From: Actinomycetes bacterium
Lineage (GTDB): Bacteria > Actinomycetota > Aquicultoria > Aquicultorales > Aquicultoraceae
NCBI GenBank assembly: GCA_021794835.1
Contig: JAJYQA010000041.1
Coordinates: 1-64,000 of the forward strand
Direction of reading: 5' to 3'
Length of the DNA stretch: 64,000 bases
The position numbers and the translations under genes are program-made. Below are positions 24,143-32,806 of the stretch, piece by piece. The notes beneath the pieces are model-generated. The model was given only the letters and a program-made list of their open reading frames with translations. It ran no database searches and was not told where the DNA came from. Each line of letters opens with the position of its first letter. Within the stretch, counting starts at the first letter, position 1.

Positions 24143-26338
24143 ATGTCCGAATTTATGGTTGTAGCAGAATCTGGGACAGAAACTGAAGTAGACAGTAAAG
24201 CTTTACCTAAGAGAATCATCAACGTAGTTAAGACCTACCGTGAAGAGGGCGATGCAACTGATATCGCCCTGCTTGTAAGCACAACTTCAAAATCAGAGAT
24301 AAACATTTGGGATAAGTCAAAAATTGTTGACTCCCTTATCAAAGAGACGGGAGCTAGCGAGAGTCTAGCCAGCGAGATTGCAAGCGCGGTTGAGCGCAAG
24401 ATTTTTGAGAGCAACTTTAGCTCTATCACCACCAGCATCATCAGAGAACTTGTTGATCTTGAACTTCTTCAGAGAAACCTGACGATGATGCACAAAAAGC
24501 ACTCTCACCTCGGCCTACCAATGTTTGATGTCGAGGAAATCATCACGAATCCAAACAAGGAGAATAGCAATACCACACATAATCCTGAGTCCATAAATTT
24601 AACCCTTGCTGAGACCATCCTTAAGGAGTTCGCTCTAAGAAAGGTATTCGGCGAGGATGTAGCTCTAGCTCACCTTATGGGTGATATACACTTGCATGAC
24701 CTCGGTTTCATTATTCGCCCATATTGTGGGGGTCATTCGCTTGAATATATAAAGAAATACGGGATATCCCTTCCCAATATAACCAGTACTTCAAAGCCAG
24801 CAAAGCACGCGGAGGTCTTGATCGGGCATATGGTAAAGATGGCTTCAAGTCTACAGGCCCACTATGCTGGAGCGGTTGGCTGGGAAGCCGTTAACATGTT
24901 CTTTGCGCCTTACCTGGTTGATAAAAGCTATGACGAGATCAAGCAGCTGGCGCAGATGTTGATATACGAGTTCAATCAGCTGGCCGGGGCTAGGGGCTCG
25001 CAAGTGACGTTTACTGATTTCAATCTCTACTGGAACATCCCGAAACACTTCGCCGATACTCCGGCCATCGGCCCGGGAGGCGAGTATACCGGCAAAACAT
25101 ATAAGGAGTATGAGAAAGAGGCGCAGGCGTTCGTCAAGGCTATGTTTGAGATTTACCTTGAGGGTGATGCAAACGGCAAGACGTTTGTCTTTCCAAAACC
25201 GCTTCTTCATATCAACGAGGACTTTTTCCGGACCGATGGTTGGCAGGAGTTCCTCGAGCTTACATGCCTTGTCGCATCCAAACAGGGCATCACATATTTT
25301 GTCTTTGACCGGGGCGATGAAGTCACGGTTAGCCAGTGCTGCCGCTTAAAATTAAAACTAGGCGAGGAGGACCTCGAAGAGGCGAAGGCTCCTGAAAGAA
25401 TGCGTTTCTCGGCACTACAGAATGTAACTATCAACCTGCCAAGAATCGCTTATAAGGCACATGGCAACGATGAGCTTCTCTTTGCCGAGCTAAACAAGAC
25501 GATGGAGCTAGTTGCTAAAGCCCATGTCCAGAAAAAAGAGTTTATTGGCGAGCTCATGGATCTTGGACATGAAGGTCCGCTTGCCATGCTTAGTATGGCA
25601 AGGGACGGCGAGACGTATCTAAGGATGGATAGATTAACCTACCTCTGCGGGCTCCTTGGATTAAACGAGATGGTTCAGACACACAAGGGTATGGAGCTTC
25701 ACGAATCCGATGAGGCGTTAAAATTCGGGCTCAGGGTCATCTCGCACATGAATCTAAAAGCAAGACAGCTATCCGACCAGTATGGCATCAAGATGGTTCT
25801 TGAGGAGTCCCCGGCCGAGTCGTCTGGGTATCGCCTGGCTAAACTCGATATGAAGTATTATCCGGAGCAGACAAAACGCGTTATCAAAGGCAACCTCGAT
25901 ACAAACGAGTATTACTATACCAACAGCATCCATATCTCGGTCGAGGCCGATGTCGATTATGTCGAGAGGGTAAGAAAGCAAAGTCTTTTCCATCCGTTGA
26001 TTGAGGCCGGCGCGATCATCCATATCTGGCTGGGTGAAAAAGAGCCCTCGCCAAAGTCGATCGAGAACTTCGTCATGAAGACGTTTAGAACAACACACGC
26101 CGAGCAGATCGCATTTAGCCCCGAGTTTACTGTCTGCGAAAACTGCAGGCGTACATCAAGAGGACTGTATGAAGCTTGCCCAGAGTGCGGATCTGAAGAC
26201 GTCTACGGAATCACCCGTATCGTGGGCTACTTCTCAAAGATACCAACCTGGAACAAAGGAAAGGCAGGAGAGCTAAGAGACAGGATTAGAACCGGACTCA
26301 TAGCCGAAACCAGTGTGTCGGGCAATGGGCAATGCTAG
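24143..26338 (+). CDS. nrdD: Anaerobic ribonucleoside-triphosphate reductase
   Basis: NrdD reduces NTPs to dNTPs with a glycyl radical under anaerobic conditions. The 731 residues include an ATP-cone-like start (LPKRIINVVKTYREEG), the large barrel, a C-terminal zinc site CENCRR...CPECGS and the radical loop ending RIVGYFS, where Gly is the radical site. GAGGAGG precedes the ATG. nrdR lies upstream and the activase gene nrdG downstream. No aerobic NrdAB or B12-type NrdJ gene is in the window. Confidence 0.96.
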   Translation: MSEFMVVAESGTETEVDSKALPKRIINVVKTYREEGDATDIALLVSTTSKSEINIWDKSKIVDSLIKETGASESLASEIASAVERKIFESNFSSITTSIIRELVDLELLQRNLTMMHKKHSHLGLPMFDVEEIITNPNKENSNTTHNPESINLTLAETILKEFALRKVFGEDVALAHLMGDIHLHDLGFIIRPYCGGHSLEYIKKYGISLPNITSTSKPAKHAEVLIGHMVKMASSLQAHYAGAVGWEAVNMFFAPYLVDKSYDEIKQLAQMLIYEFNQLAGARGSQVTFTDFNLYWNIPKHFADTPAIGPGGEYTGKTYKEYEKEAQAFVKAMFEIYLEGDANGKTFVFPKPLLHINEDFFRTDGWQEFLELTCLVASKQGITYFVFDRGDEVTVSQCCRLKLKLGEEDLEEAKAPERMRFSALQNVTINLPRIAYKAHGNDELLFAELNKTMELVAKAHVQKKEFIGELMDLGHEGPLAMLSMARDGETYLRMDRLTYLCGLLGLNEMVQTHKGMELHESDEALKFGLRVISHMNLKARQLSDQYGIKMVLEESPAESSGYRLAKLDMKYYPEQTKRVIKGNLDTNEYYYTNSIHISVEADVDYVERVRKQSLFHPLIEAGAIIHIWLGEKEPSPKSIENFVMKTFRTTHAEQIAFSPEFTVCENCRRTSRGLYEACPECGSEDVYGITRIVGYFSKIPTWNKGKAGELRDRIRTGLIAETSVSGNGQC

Positions 26339-26400
26339 CGAATTGCGAGTTTTGAATGTCGAATTAACGATCGGTGAATCGGTGAATAGGATATTGTAAT

Positions 26401-26424
26401 TGCCCGATTTATCGGGCAAAAAAG
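26401..26424 (-). repeat. GCCCGAT hairpin in the nrdD downstream gap
   Basis: TGCCCGAT-TT-ATCGGGCA is followed by six A residues, so a T run follows on the minus strand. It looks like a minus-strand terminator although both flanking genes are on the plus strand. A related TTATCGGGCA word at 9400-9410 suggests a dispersed repeat. GGTGAATC units (26371-26390) lie just before it. Confidence 0.5.
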
Positions 26425-26512
26425 GTAGATAGGAAATATAGGGGCGGGGCCAAGAGCTTCGCCTTCTATAACCTACACCATATATAGCAATGTAGCAATG
26501 GAGGAAGCAAGG

Positions 26513-26758
26513 ATGCCAGAAAAAATCAAATTATTTTGGAAGGAAAATTGTGCAAAGTGCCCGGCGGCTAAAGCACTTGTCGCCGATAGCCCGAAGGCAG
26601 AGCTTTTCAATACAGACGAAGTGGATGGATTAACCGAAGCCGCGTTCTACGGAGTTATGTCGACGCCATCTATTATTATAACCGATGAGAGCGGTCGGGA
26701 GCTTGAAGCTTGGCGGGGCGAGGTTCCAAGCAGGGAGGCTATGACAAAATGGCTGTAA
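26513..26758 (+). CDS. Glutaredoxin/thioredoxin-like protein (NrdH-like)
   Basis: The 81-residue protein has a thioredoxin fold with the redox motif CAKC followed by PAAK at the N-terminus, the cis-proline strand MSTPSIIIT and a C-terminal helix. Such small redoxins sit beside nrdD/nrdG in many anaerobes and supply electrons or keep cysteines reduced. The ATG at 26513 follows GGAGG; an ATG five codons upstream is less well placed. Its 3' end overlaps nrdG by 10 bp, indicating coupled translation. Placement as the electron donor of NrdD is inferred. Confidence 0.8.
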   Translation: MPEKIKLFWKENCAKCPAAKALVADSPKAELFNTDEVDGLTEAAFYGVMSTPSIIITDESGRELEAWRGEVPSREAMTKWL

Positions 26759-27495
26759 AAGATGTTGCTATTAAGTCTTTTGGGGTTAAAGGATTTATCC
26801 CCTTAAGTATGCTTGATTGGGAAGGGCGGCTTGTCACGACTATTTTTATGGGTAATTGCAACTTTCGCTGCCCATTTTGCCATAACGCCTCGCTGGTTTT
26901 AGATCACCAGAATCTACCCGACATACCGCAGGATACATTAAAAGATATCCTCACATCAAAAGGTGGCTGGGTTGACGGTGTATGCATCACCGGGGGAGAG
27001 CCGACCTTAAGCAGCAGTCTCCCCGAGCTTGCGCGCTTTATAAAAAACCTTGGACTTCAGGTAAAGCTTGATACTAACGGGACGCAGCCCAGAATGTTAA
27101 AATCGCTTATCGACGAGAAGCTAATAGCTGCGGTTGCCCTTGATGTTAAGACTAGTTTTAGTAAATACCTCCTGGCTACACAGCGGCCCGACCTGTCCGA
27201 TAAGGTAAAACAGTCTATCGGTCTTTTAGTAGAGGCTGAACCTAATGGTAATCTGGAAGTTGAGTTTAGAACAACCGTTGTGCCGACGTTTGTAGAGCCA
27301 GATGACGTCTTAGAGATCGCAGCTTACCTGGCCAAAGCCGGTGCAAAACACTATTACCTGCAGCAGTACAATCCAAAGGTAACATTGGAGCCATCCGCTG
27401 CCAATATCAAACCATTAAGCAAGGATTTTTTGGCCGATCTAGCGCAGAAAGCTTCCAAATCCTTGCCGGTACACCTGCGTGGCCTGCGTGGCTAA
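26749..27495 (+). CDS. nrdG: Anaerobic ribonucleotide reductase activating protein
   Basis: This radical-SAM activase introduces the glycyl radical into NrdD. The 248 residues carry the cluster motif CNFRCPFC, then VCITGGEPTL and VKLDTNGTQP. That pattern is of the longer NrdG2/PFL-activase-like type, not the short E. coli NrdG. The ATG at 26749 lies inside the preceding gene and follows GGGAGG. A pyruvate formate-lyase activase is a formal alternative, but no PFL gene is present and nrdD is adjacent. Confidence 0.9.
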   Translation: MAVKDVAIKSFGVKGFIPLSMLDWEGRLVTTIFMGNCNFRCPFCHNASLVLDHQNLPDIPQDTLKDILTSKGGWVDGVCITGGEPTLSSSLPELARFIKNLGLQVKLDTNGTQPRMLKSLIDEKLIAAVALDVKTSFSKYLLATQRPDLSDKVKQSIGLLVEAEPNGNLEVEFRTTVVPTFVEPDDVLEIAAYLAKAGAKHYYLQQYNPKVTLEPSAANIKPLSKDFLADLAQKASKSLPVHLRGLRG

Positions 27496-27518
27496 TGATA
27501 TACGGCGTATACGCTAAA

Positions 27519-27574
27519 ACTAGTTTGTTAAAGCTGCTTAGCCCTTACTAGTTTGTTAAAGCTGCTTAGCCCTT
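27519..27574. repeat. Perfect 28-bp tandem duplication
   Basis: The units 27519-27546 and 27547-27574 are identical, each starting ACTAGTTTGTTAAAGC and ending TTAGCCCTT. The second copy contains the last codons and stop of the minus-strand gene 27556-27792, so its 3' end has been duplicated downstream of itself. Confidence 0.9.
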
Positions 27575-27792
27575 ATAATTGCCTCAACCTCGTCATCGTT
27601 TAGCCCCGGGTCATCGGCTATTTTATAACAGATAGATGACGGCTCGCCGCCTTTTTTCCCGCTTGCAAGCCGCTCCTGGTTATACATAAGCGGCGAGACC
27701 CTGCTTATCTTGATGATTATACCGTTATCAGGATTGTAATACACACCCGGCTCTTTCATACATTGATCAAAGCTAAGCTCCTCCGGCTTCAT
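27556..27792 (-). CDS. Hypothetical protein, 78 residues
   Basis: I do not recognise this family. The protein is soluble and mixed in charge, with CMKEPGVYYNPDNGIIIKISR near the start and a C-terminal acidic helix DDPGLNDDEVEAIIRAK. AAAACGGAGGTG stands before the ATG, a strong ribosome binding site. It is divergent from dut and convergent with nrdG. Two cysteines (residues 11 and 55) show no metal-site pattern. The stop lies in a tandem 28-bp repeat. Confidence 0.6.
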   Translation of the reverse strand: MKPEELSFDQCMKEPGVYYNPDNGIIIKISRVSPLMYNQERLASGKKGGEPSSICYKIADDPGLNDDEVEAIIRAKQL

Positions 27793-27918
27793 AAAAACAC
27801 ACCTCCGTTTTTATTTTACCCGCCCAATTCGCCTGTAAGCATATCCGTATATCTGGCTTTCTGCTAACATGTTTTCATTACGATAAATTAGTAAACAAAA
27901 ACAAGGAGGCTTAAGCTC

Positions 27919-28350
27919 TTGCAGATTAACATCAAACTTTTTGATAAAGATCTACCAGTTCCTAAATATGCCCACGAAGGTGATGCAGGATGCGACCTTA
28001 TGAGCAGGATCGACCAAACGATACCGCCTGGTGAACGGGCTCTTATTCCAACTGGTATAAGCATATCCATCCCGACCGGCTATGCGGGATTTGTGCAGCC
28101 AAGAAGCGGCCTTGCCCTAAAGCACGGTGTCAGCCTCGTAAATACGCCAGGTCTTATCGATAGCAAATATAGGGGAGAGATCGGGGTTATCCTTATTAAC
28201 ACCGATAAATCGGAGCCTTTTGAGATTAAAAAAGGAGACAAAATCGCCCAGCTAGTCGTACAGAAAGTCGAACAGGCTGAGTTTAACGTTGTCGAGGACT
28301 TAGATGAAACCGTTCGCGGAACAGGTGGGTTTGGCAGCACCGGTATTTAG
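27919..28350 (+). CDS. dut: dUTP diphosphatase
   Basis: dUTPase hydrolyses dUTP to dUMP, keeping uracil out of DNA and feeding dTMP synthesis. All five motifs of the trimeric family appear in 143 residues: HEGDAGCDL, PRSGLAL, NTPGLIDSKYRGEI, KKGDKIAQLVV and the C-terminal RGTGGFGSTG. The start is TTG at 27919 behind AAGGAGGC; no ATG is available in the conserved position. Nucleotide metabolism links it loosely to the nrd genes upstream. Confidence 0.96.
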   Translation: MQINIKLFDKDLPVPKYAHEGDAGCDLMSRIDQTIPPGERALIPTGISISIPTGYAGFVQPRSGLALKHGVSLVNTPGLIDSKYRGEIGVILINTDKSEPFEIKKGDKIAQLVVQKVEQAEFNVVEDLDETVRGTGGFGSTGI

Positions 28351-28381
28351 GTAAATAAAAGTAAAAAATAGAGGTGTTCCC

Positions 28382-28747
28382 ATGACCATCCTGGATTTAG
28401 AGGCGATTGCCACTTTTCATGCTGGTGCTCCAGCTCCTAAAATACTTGCCCAATCGGGCCATGCAAGAATAGTCATGTTTGCTTTCCGCAAAGACCAGTT
28501 TCTGGATAAACACAGCGCCAGCAGCCCTATAACCGTGCAGGTCATATCGGGCAAAATAGATTTCTCGACAGAAGAAGAACGGGTTACATTACTTCCCGGG
28601 GAACTGCTCATCCTTGAGCCGGAAGTGCCGCATAAAATTACTGCACTTGAAGAAACGATTCTCTTAGTCTACATAATACCTAATCCTAAAGCCCACACGC
28701 TTGAAAAAGAGGTCTTTGAGAAGCTGACACCGATGATTGAAATTTAA
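28382..28747 (+). CDS. Cupin-domain protein
   Basis: The 121-residue protein is a single cupin barrel: HSASSPITVQVISGKIDF forms motif 1 with a His ligand, and LLPGELLILEPEVPHKI forms motif 2 with a second His. The Glu of motif 1 is not evident, so metal binding may be partial. It lies 31 bp after dut behind GAGGTGTTCCC. The substrate is unknown; cupins of this size often bind small molecules or act in detoxification. Confidence 0.8.
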   Translation: MTILDLEAIATFHAGAPAPKILAQSGHARIVMFAFRKDQFLDKHSASSPITVQVISGKIDFSTEEERVTLLPGELLILEPEVPHKITALEETILLVYIIPNPKAHTLEKEVFEKLTPMIEI

Positions 28748-28819
28748 AATATTACCGCAAGGCTGGTACACGCCAAAGCATCTTGTTAAAAAATAGTGGG
28801 GATAGGAATAAATATTATC

Positions 28820-30544
28820 ATGGACTACGAGGAGCTTTATGAGTTAATTCAGGTAGCGCGCGGTATTGAGCCAGCCGAGATTGTGTTGAAAAACGCCGAG
28901 ATTGTTAATGTCTTTACCGGTGCTTTTGAGACTGTGGATGTTGCTATCCACCACGGCATAATCGCCGGTGTTGGCCGGTATAAGGGCTCGTTCGAGCGTG
29001 ATATCTCACGCTCGATTGTGGTACCGGGCTTTATTGATTCGCATATGCACATAGAAGCTTCTATGTTAAGGCCTGAGGAGCTTGCCATTGAGCTCATAAA
29101 GCACGGTACGACAACCTGTATTGCCGACCCCCACGAAATCGCCAACGTTGCCGGTATAACCGGTGTTAATTACCTCTCAAGAGCCACCCGCGATGTCCCC
29201 ATCGACTTCTTTTTTATGGCTCCTTCTAGTGTCCCCTCAGTCTCGCCGGATATCGAGACAACAGGAGCCGGCATCAGTAAAGACGAGATAGCAATGCTAC
29301 TATCCGACCCCGCCTTCATTGGACTGGGAGAAGTGATGGACATCTCTGGGATAATGGCCGGTCGTCCGTCGGTCCTTGAGAAAATACTAGCTGCGCAACA
29401 TGATATCATAGACGGCCACGCGCCAGAGCTCAAAGGTAAAAGGCTTAATGCCTACCTTGTAACTGGGCCGACAACAGACCATGAAACTGCCGAGCTTGCC
29501 GAAGGTCTGGAGAAAATAGGCAAGGGCGTATTTCTATTGGTTCGAGAAAGTTCTGTCGCAAAAAACCTAGACGCACTCCTGCCTGCAGCCAACTATATGG
29601 CGGCTCGCAACATGGCTTTGGTAACCGATGACCTAAGTCTTACCGATATCATGCAGAACGGCCATATCGACAGCATCGTTCGAAAGGCGATAGCCAAAGG
29701 TGTTGATATAAGGTTAGTGATTCAGATGGTTAGTCTTAACCCATCTCAACACTACGGACTTCACGATAGGGGGGCAATAGCCCCGGGTAGGATAGCCGAC
29801 CTTCTAATCCTTGAAGATCTGACCGAGGTGTATATAAGAACAGTGGTTAAAAATGGAGTTATTATCTACGACGTGGGTCAGGACCTCCAGTATGTTGAGA
29901 AATATAAACCTCCGGTTAGCCTACAAAACAGCATTATTACATCTAGGATTAGTCCAGAAGACTTTGCCCTCCCAGCCAAGGGAAAGCGGGTTAGGGCCAT
30001 AAAGCTCGTTCCCGATGAGGTAGTTACTGAGGAGGAGGTTGTCGCATCCCCGGCAATTAACGGGATGATTATAAGTGACCAGCGCGCAGACATTCTTAAG
30101 GTTTCAGTCATCAACAGATACAGCCGAGAGCCCAATCTCACGGTCGGCCTGGTTAAAGGATTTGGCCTGCGCTCAGGAGCAATTGCCTCAAGTGTGGCGC
30201 ATGATGCCCACAATATTGTGGTGGTTGGGGTGGATGATAGAGATACCGCTTTGGCCGCAAATACCGTAATTAATATGCAGGGAGGTCTGGCTGTCGTAGA
30301 CAAAGGAGAGGTGTTAGCAACGCTCTCCCTTCGCATAGCAGGGTTGATGTCGGAAGAAGAAGGGACTGAGGTTTATAACAAGCTAAAGACCTTGCAGCAA
30401 GTTGCCAAGGACCTTGGTGCAAAACCAAGCGATCCATTCATGGCTCTTTCATTTATTACGCTAGCTACGGTGCCAAGGCTAAAAATTACCGATAAGGGGC
30501 TGGTGGACGTCTCGATAGGCGAGCTGGTAAATCTGTTTGTTTAG
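28820..30544 (+). CDS. ade: Adenine deaminase
   Basis: Ade converts adenine to hypoxanthine and ammonia in purine salvage. It belongs to the bacterial amidohydrolase type of about 570-590 residues; this product has 574. Visible motifs are VVPGFIDSHMHIEASM (metal His pair), CIADPHEIANV, LVTGPTTDHET, LVTDDLSLTDI and the C-terminal IASSVAHDAHNIVVVG. I use the ATG at 28820 (MDYEELYEL) in place of one eight codons upstream, although neither has a strong Shine-Dalgarno. apt, another adenine salvage gene, lies 4.5 kb away. Confidence 0.93.
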   Translation: MDYEELYELIQVARGIEPAEIVLKNAEIVNVFTGAFETVDVAIHHGIIAGVGRYKGSFERDISRSIVVPGFIDSHMHIEASMLRPEELAIELIKHGTTTCIADPHEIANVAGITGVNYLSRATRDVPIDFFFMAPSSVPSVSPDIETTGAGISKDEIAMLLSDPAFIGLGEVMDISGIMAGRPSVLEKILAAQHDIIDGHAPELKGKRLNAYLVTGPTTDHETAELAEGLEKIGKGVFLLVRESSVAKNLDALLPAANYMAARNMALVTDDLSLTDIMQNGHIDSIVRKAIAKGVDIRLVIQMVSLNPSQHYGLHDRGAIAPGRIADLLILEDLTEVYIRTVVKNGVIIYDVGQDLQYVEKYKPPVSLQNSIITSRISPEDFALPAKGKRVRAIKLVPDEVVTEEEVVASPAINGMIISDQRADILKVSVINRYSREPNLTVGLVKGFGLRSGAIASSVAHDAHNIVVVGVDDRDTALAANTVINMQGGLAVVDKGEVLATLSLRIAGLMSEEEGTEVYNKLKTLQQVAKDLGAKPSDPFMALSFITLATVPRLKITDKGLVDVSIGELVNLFV

Positions 30545-30936
30545 GGATTATTTGCCCAAGTCGCGTGTACAACATCTATACTACAGTTATCTACAGTTAT
30601 TTCATTTAACCGTAGTTGCTCCATTCATGGATCCATTCACGGAGCTTCTTTGGCCTGATAAATCAGACGACTACACCTATAGATCGGGTAACTACAAGGC
30701 AGTACTAGCGTAGGGATAATAGGGGCTTTTAAGTGGGGATTAAGCTCGCAGATAGTTAGAGGAAAAAGGTAACGAACGGCAAAAAAAGAAATAAAGAAAA
30801 GAAGCAGAATCAAAATAAAGCGGTCTTGCAGACAAAACGCTATGTACCCATAAAACCGCATAAGTAATGGAAATTACTTAGAAGCGTTACTTACCATAAT
30901 ATATGTTATGTTAACTATTATTAATATTTTTTCACG
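30545..30936. other. 392-bp region without a supported gene
   Basis: Only a weak minus-strand frame (30637-30861) without ribosome binding site is seen. A small stem AAGTAAT-GGAA-ATTACTT lies near 30863-30880, and CCATTCA words recur near 30610-30640. No promoter, terminator or RNA could be assigned with confidence. Confidence 0.5.
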
Positions 30937-31362
30937 TTACAAGCTCTCATTCGAGGTGTCCTTAAGCCCGGAGAAATAAATTGTATTAGGCATCAAATCT
31001 GTAGAATTTACCCTGTCTTTGCTGTAGTCGCTTGTATCAGAGATATCAGAGATCTTATACTTCTTATCAAACTGCATCTTTGTGAGCTCACGAAGGTCTT
31101 CCTTCACTTTTCTTAACTTGCTTTTTACTTCTTTCCCACTGCGCAAATTTGCGATCTCGTGCGCAGTTCTGCCCTGCGTCAGGATATGTATCCGGTAGGT
31201 TACCTTTAGTTTGCTAGGATACGCCTTTGGTTCCCTAAAAAGGACGTCTTCCCGCCATTCTAAGTCGGCAGGTAGCTCCTCATGTACCTTAAGTACACGT
31301 ACGCGATAATAATCTCCAGCGATGCCAAATAACTTATTTTTTTCTTTCTCTTCGCGGTACAT
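30937..31362 (-). CDS. Hypothetical protein, 141 residues
   Basis: I do not recognise a family. The protein is hydrophilic and charged with no membrane segment. It starts with a stretch of Glu/Lys, contains a beta-rich middle (DYYRVRVLKVHEEL, KVTYRIHILTQGRT), a basic helix KVKSKLRKVKEDLREL (approximate) and a Ser/Asp-rich tail. The ATG follows GGGG. Its stop is close to a gene-free region and its start is followed upstream by heptamer arrays. Base composition is like the neighbours. Confidence 0.5.
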   Translation of the reverse strand: MYREEKEKNKLFGIAGDYYRVRVLKVHEELPADLEWREDVLFREPKAYPSKLKVTYRIHILTQGRTAHEIANLRSGKEVKSKLRKVKEDLRELTKMQFDKKYKISDISDTSDYSKDRVNSTDLMPNTIYFSGLKDTSNESL

Positions 31363-31424
31363 CGATTCCCCTTACGTCTTTTCTTATCCCACCCCAATCA
31401 AGCCTACTACTATAATCGAAGAAG

Positions 31425-31459
31425 AAAGTAGAAATTAGAGATTAGACCGATTAGAAATT
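31425..31459 (+). repeat. Heptamer array AAATTAG/AGATTAG
   Basis: Units AAAGTAG, AAATTAG, AGATTAG, ACCGATT, AGAAATT can be read in 7-bp register. They belong to the same family as 31479-31546 (opposite strand) and 42507-42534. Confidence 0.6.
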
Positions 31460-31478
31460 GCTCCTTGAGTCAAAATAA

Positions 31479-31546
31479 CTCTCATTAATCTAATCTATCC
31501 CTCAATAATTCAATCTACTTACTACTTTCTAATTTCTAATCTCTAG
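31479..31546 (-). repeat. 68-bp dispersed repeat, inverted copy of 42507-42572
   Basis: Read on the minus strand this block aligns with 42507-42572 over its full length with roughly 85 percent identity by eye, beginning GAGATTAGAAATTAG and ending near GAGAG. It can also be read as 7-bp units. It abuts the inverted-repeat element at 31543. Confidence 0.65.
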
Positions 31547-31640
31547 TACAGCGTCACTATTCTTTTGATTGATAAGCATTCTTACTACTGATAGGTAATC
31601 TGTAAAATAAACCTTCAATTTATATGTGACGCTGTACTAG
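31543..31640. mobile_element. 98-bp element with 15-bp perfect terminal inverted repeats (MITE-like)
   Basis: CTAGTACAGCGTCAC (31543-31557) and its exact reverse complement (31626-31640) bound a 68-bp A/T-rich core that encodes nothing. The outer CTAG may be a 4-bp target duplication, leaving an 11-bp inverted repeat. The stop codon of the minus-strand SH3-domain gene lies in the right end. A non-autonomous transposon remnant is the best reading; a large hairpin terminator without T tract is the alternative. Confidence 0.5.
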
Positions 31641-32125
31641 GGGGCTGCCCTTATAAACTCCGGGCTTGCTTTTAAATAGCCGACGTTACCTTGGGCTGTT
31701 CTTATCTTTATCCATTTGCTGCCCCCACCCAAAACCCGGACAACTGTCCCCTTGCTTAACGTTGTTACTATATTGCTTTTAATACTAGGCTCCGCCCTCA
31801 CGTTTAGCACGCTCACGATAACCTGGACCTTATCTGTTCCTGATGGCAAATTAATACCCCCCAAACCATGGTTTGGATTTTTTGGAATTTCCTTTTTCGG
31901 GGATTTCTCGTTTTTGCTTGGGTCGGAAGTCGTCCCGGTGGCATCTCTGCCAATATTTTTATTGGGTTTTTTTGGAAGCGCTGGCTCAGCCATTTTCCAT
32001 ACTATTGCCCCAAGTAAAATCAGAACGACCCAGGCAATAGCGCTTTTTACAACCTTGTTTTGGATCAGGTTATCCATGGCATTTTCGGTAATATTGTCGT
32101 ATTTTAAGCTTCCGTCCTCGCGCAT
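31637..32125 (-). CDS. Membrane-anchored SH3b-domain protein
   Basis: The 162-residue protein has a cytoplasmic start, one membrane helix near residues 32-50 (AIAWVVLILLGAIVWKM, approximate), a Lys/Pro/Asn-rich linker of about 45 residues, and a bacterial SH3 domain (VIVSVLNVRAEPSIKSNIV ... GGGSKWIKIRTAQGNVGYL). Such domains bind cell-wall peptides or other ligands. The ATG at 32125 replaces a TTG two codons upstream. Its stop codon lies in the terminal repeat of a MITE-like element, which may have trimmed or replaced the original 3' end. It follows iorB on the same strand. Confidence 0.75.
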   Translation of the reverse strand: MREDGSLKYDNITENAMDNLIQNKVVKSAIAWVVLILLGAIVWKMAEPALPKKPNKNIGRDATGTTSDPSKNEKSPKKEIPKNPNHGLGGINLPSGTDKVQVIVSVLNVRAEPSIKSNIVTTLSKGTVVRVLGGGSKWIKIRTAQGNVGYLKASPEFIRAAP

Positions 32126-32176
32126 TATCAAAATCGCCTTTATACCAAAATCATCAATTTCCTAACATCTATTGCA

Positions 32177-32773
32177 CTAATCGGCGGCCTTAACCAGCAG
32201 GCTATATCCTATATCAAAAGCCATCTTATTTATCTCAACTGTTTTCGGCGGAACCCTGCGCTCTATGTAGCTGTGCCAGACTTCTTTTCTGATCGGCAAG
32301 AAGTTTGCCAGACACCCTAAAAGAACTATATTGGCCGTTTTCTTGCTTCCGGCCTCTTCTGCAAGCTTATTGGCCTCAACTTCTACAAGCTCTAGGTCCT
32401 TTTGCTTTAACCGCTCGATTATGTTAGTGGGGTATTCGGCATTTCCCATAAGAACAGGTAGCGGCTTTATTCTTTCACTGTTCATAATAAGCTTGCCGCC
32501 GGGCTTTAAATAATTGCTCCAGCGAAGCGCCTCAAGCTGCTCAAAGGCTATTGTGTAATCAGCCTTACCCTTTTCAATAACTGGCGAGTATACTTTCGTT
32601 CCAAACCTTATCATGGCGTTTACGCTCCCGCCACGCTGGCTCATACCATGTATCTCAGACATCTTAACGTCGTATTCCGTACTAACAAGCACCTGGGCCA
32701 GAACATCAGTGGCCAAAATTATCCCCTGCCCCCCGACTCCAACTATTAGTATGTTTTTAACGTCGCTTGACAT
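32177..32773 (-). CDS. iorB: Indolepyruvate:ferredoxin oxidoreductase, beta subunit
   Basis: IorB is the gamma-type (GVGGQGI) subunit of the enzyme that oxidatively decarboxylates arylpyruvates to aryl-acetyl-CoA with ferredoxin as electron acceptor. The 198 residues begin with ILIVGVGGQGIILATDVLA and contain MSEIHGMSQRGGSVNAMIRFG, both diagnostic. It starts 34 bp after the end of iorA and is clearly co-transcribed. It marks amino acid fermentation or, in reverse, aromatic amino acid synthesis in anaerobes. Confidence 0.93.
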   Translation of the reverse strand: MSSDVKNILIVGVGGQGIILATDVLAQVLVSTEYDVKMSEIHGMSQRGGSVNAMIRFGTKVYSPVIEKGKADYTIAFEQLEALRWSNYLKPGGKLIMNSERIKPLPVLMGNAEYPTNIIERLKQKDLELVEVEANKLAEEAGSKKTANIVLLGCLANFLPIRKEVWHSYIERRVPPKTVEINKMAFDIGYSLLVKAAD

Positions 32774-32806
32774 ATAAGACCCCGCTTAATAACTTGCCAT
32801 ATTGGC

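Noticed and set aside
26401-26424. Terminator of nrdD
   Set aside because: The A run after the hairpin means the T tract would be on the minus strand, so it cannot stop plus-strand transcription by the intrinsic mechanism.
28748-28819. Purine riboswitch before adenine deaminase
   Set aside because: The gap is about 70 bp and lacks the conserved junction and loop sequences.
30637-30861. 74-codon minus-strand frame with a hydrophobic stretch
   Set aside because: There is no Shine-Dalgarno or family resemblance, and it has many rare-looking runs; the A/T-rich sequence can produce such frames by chance.
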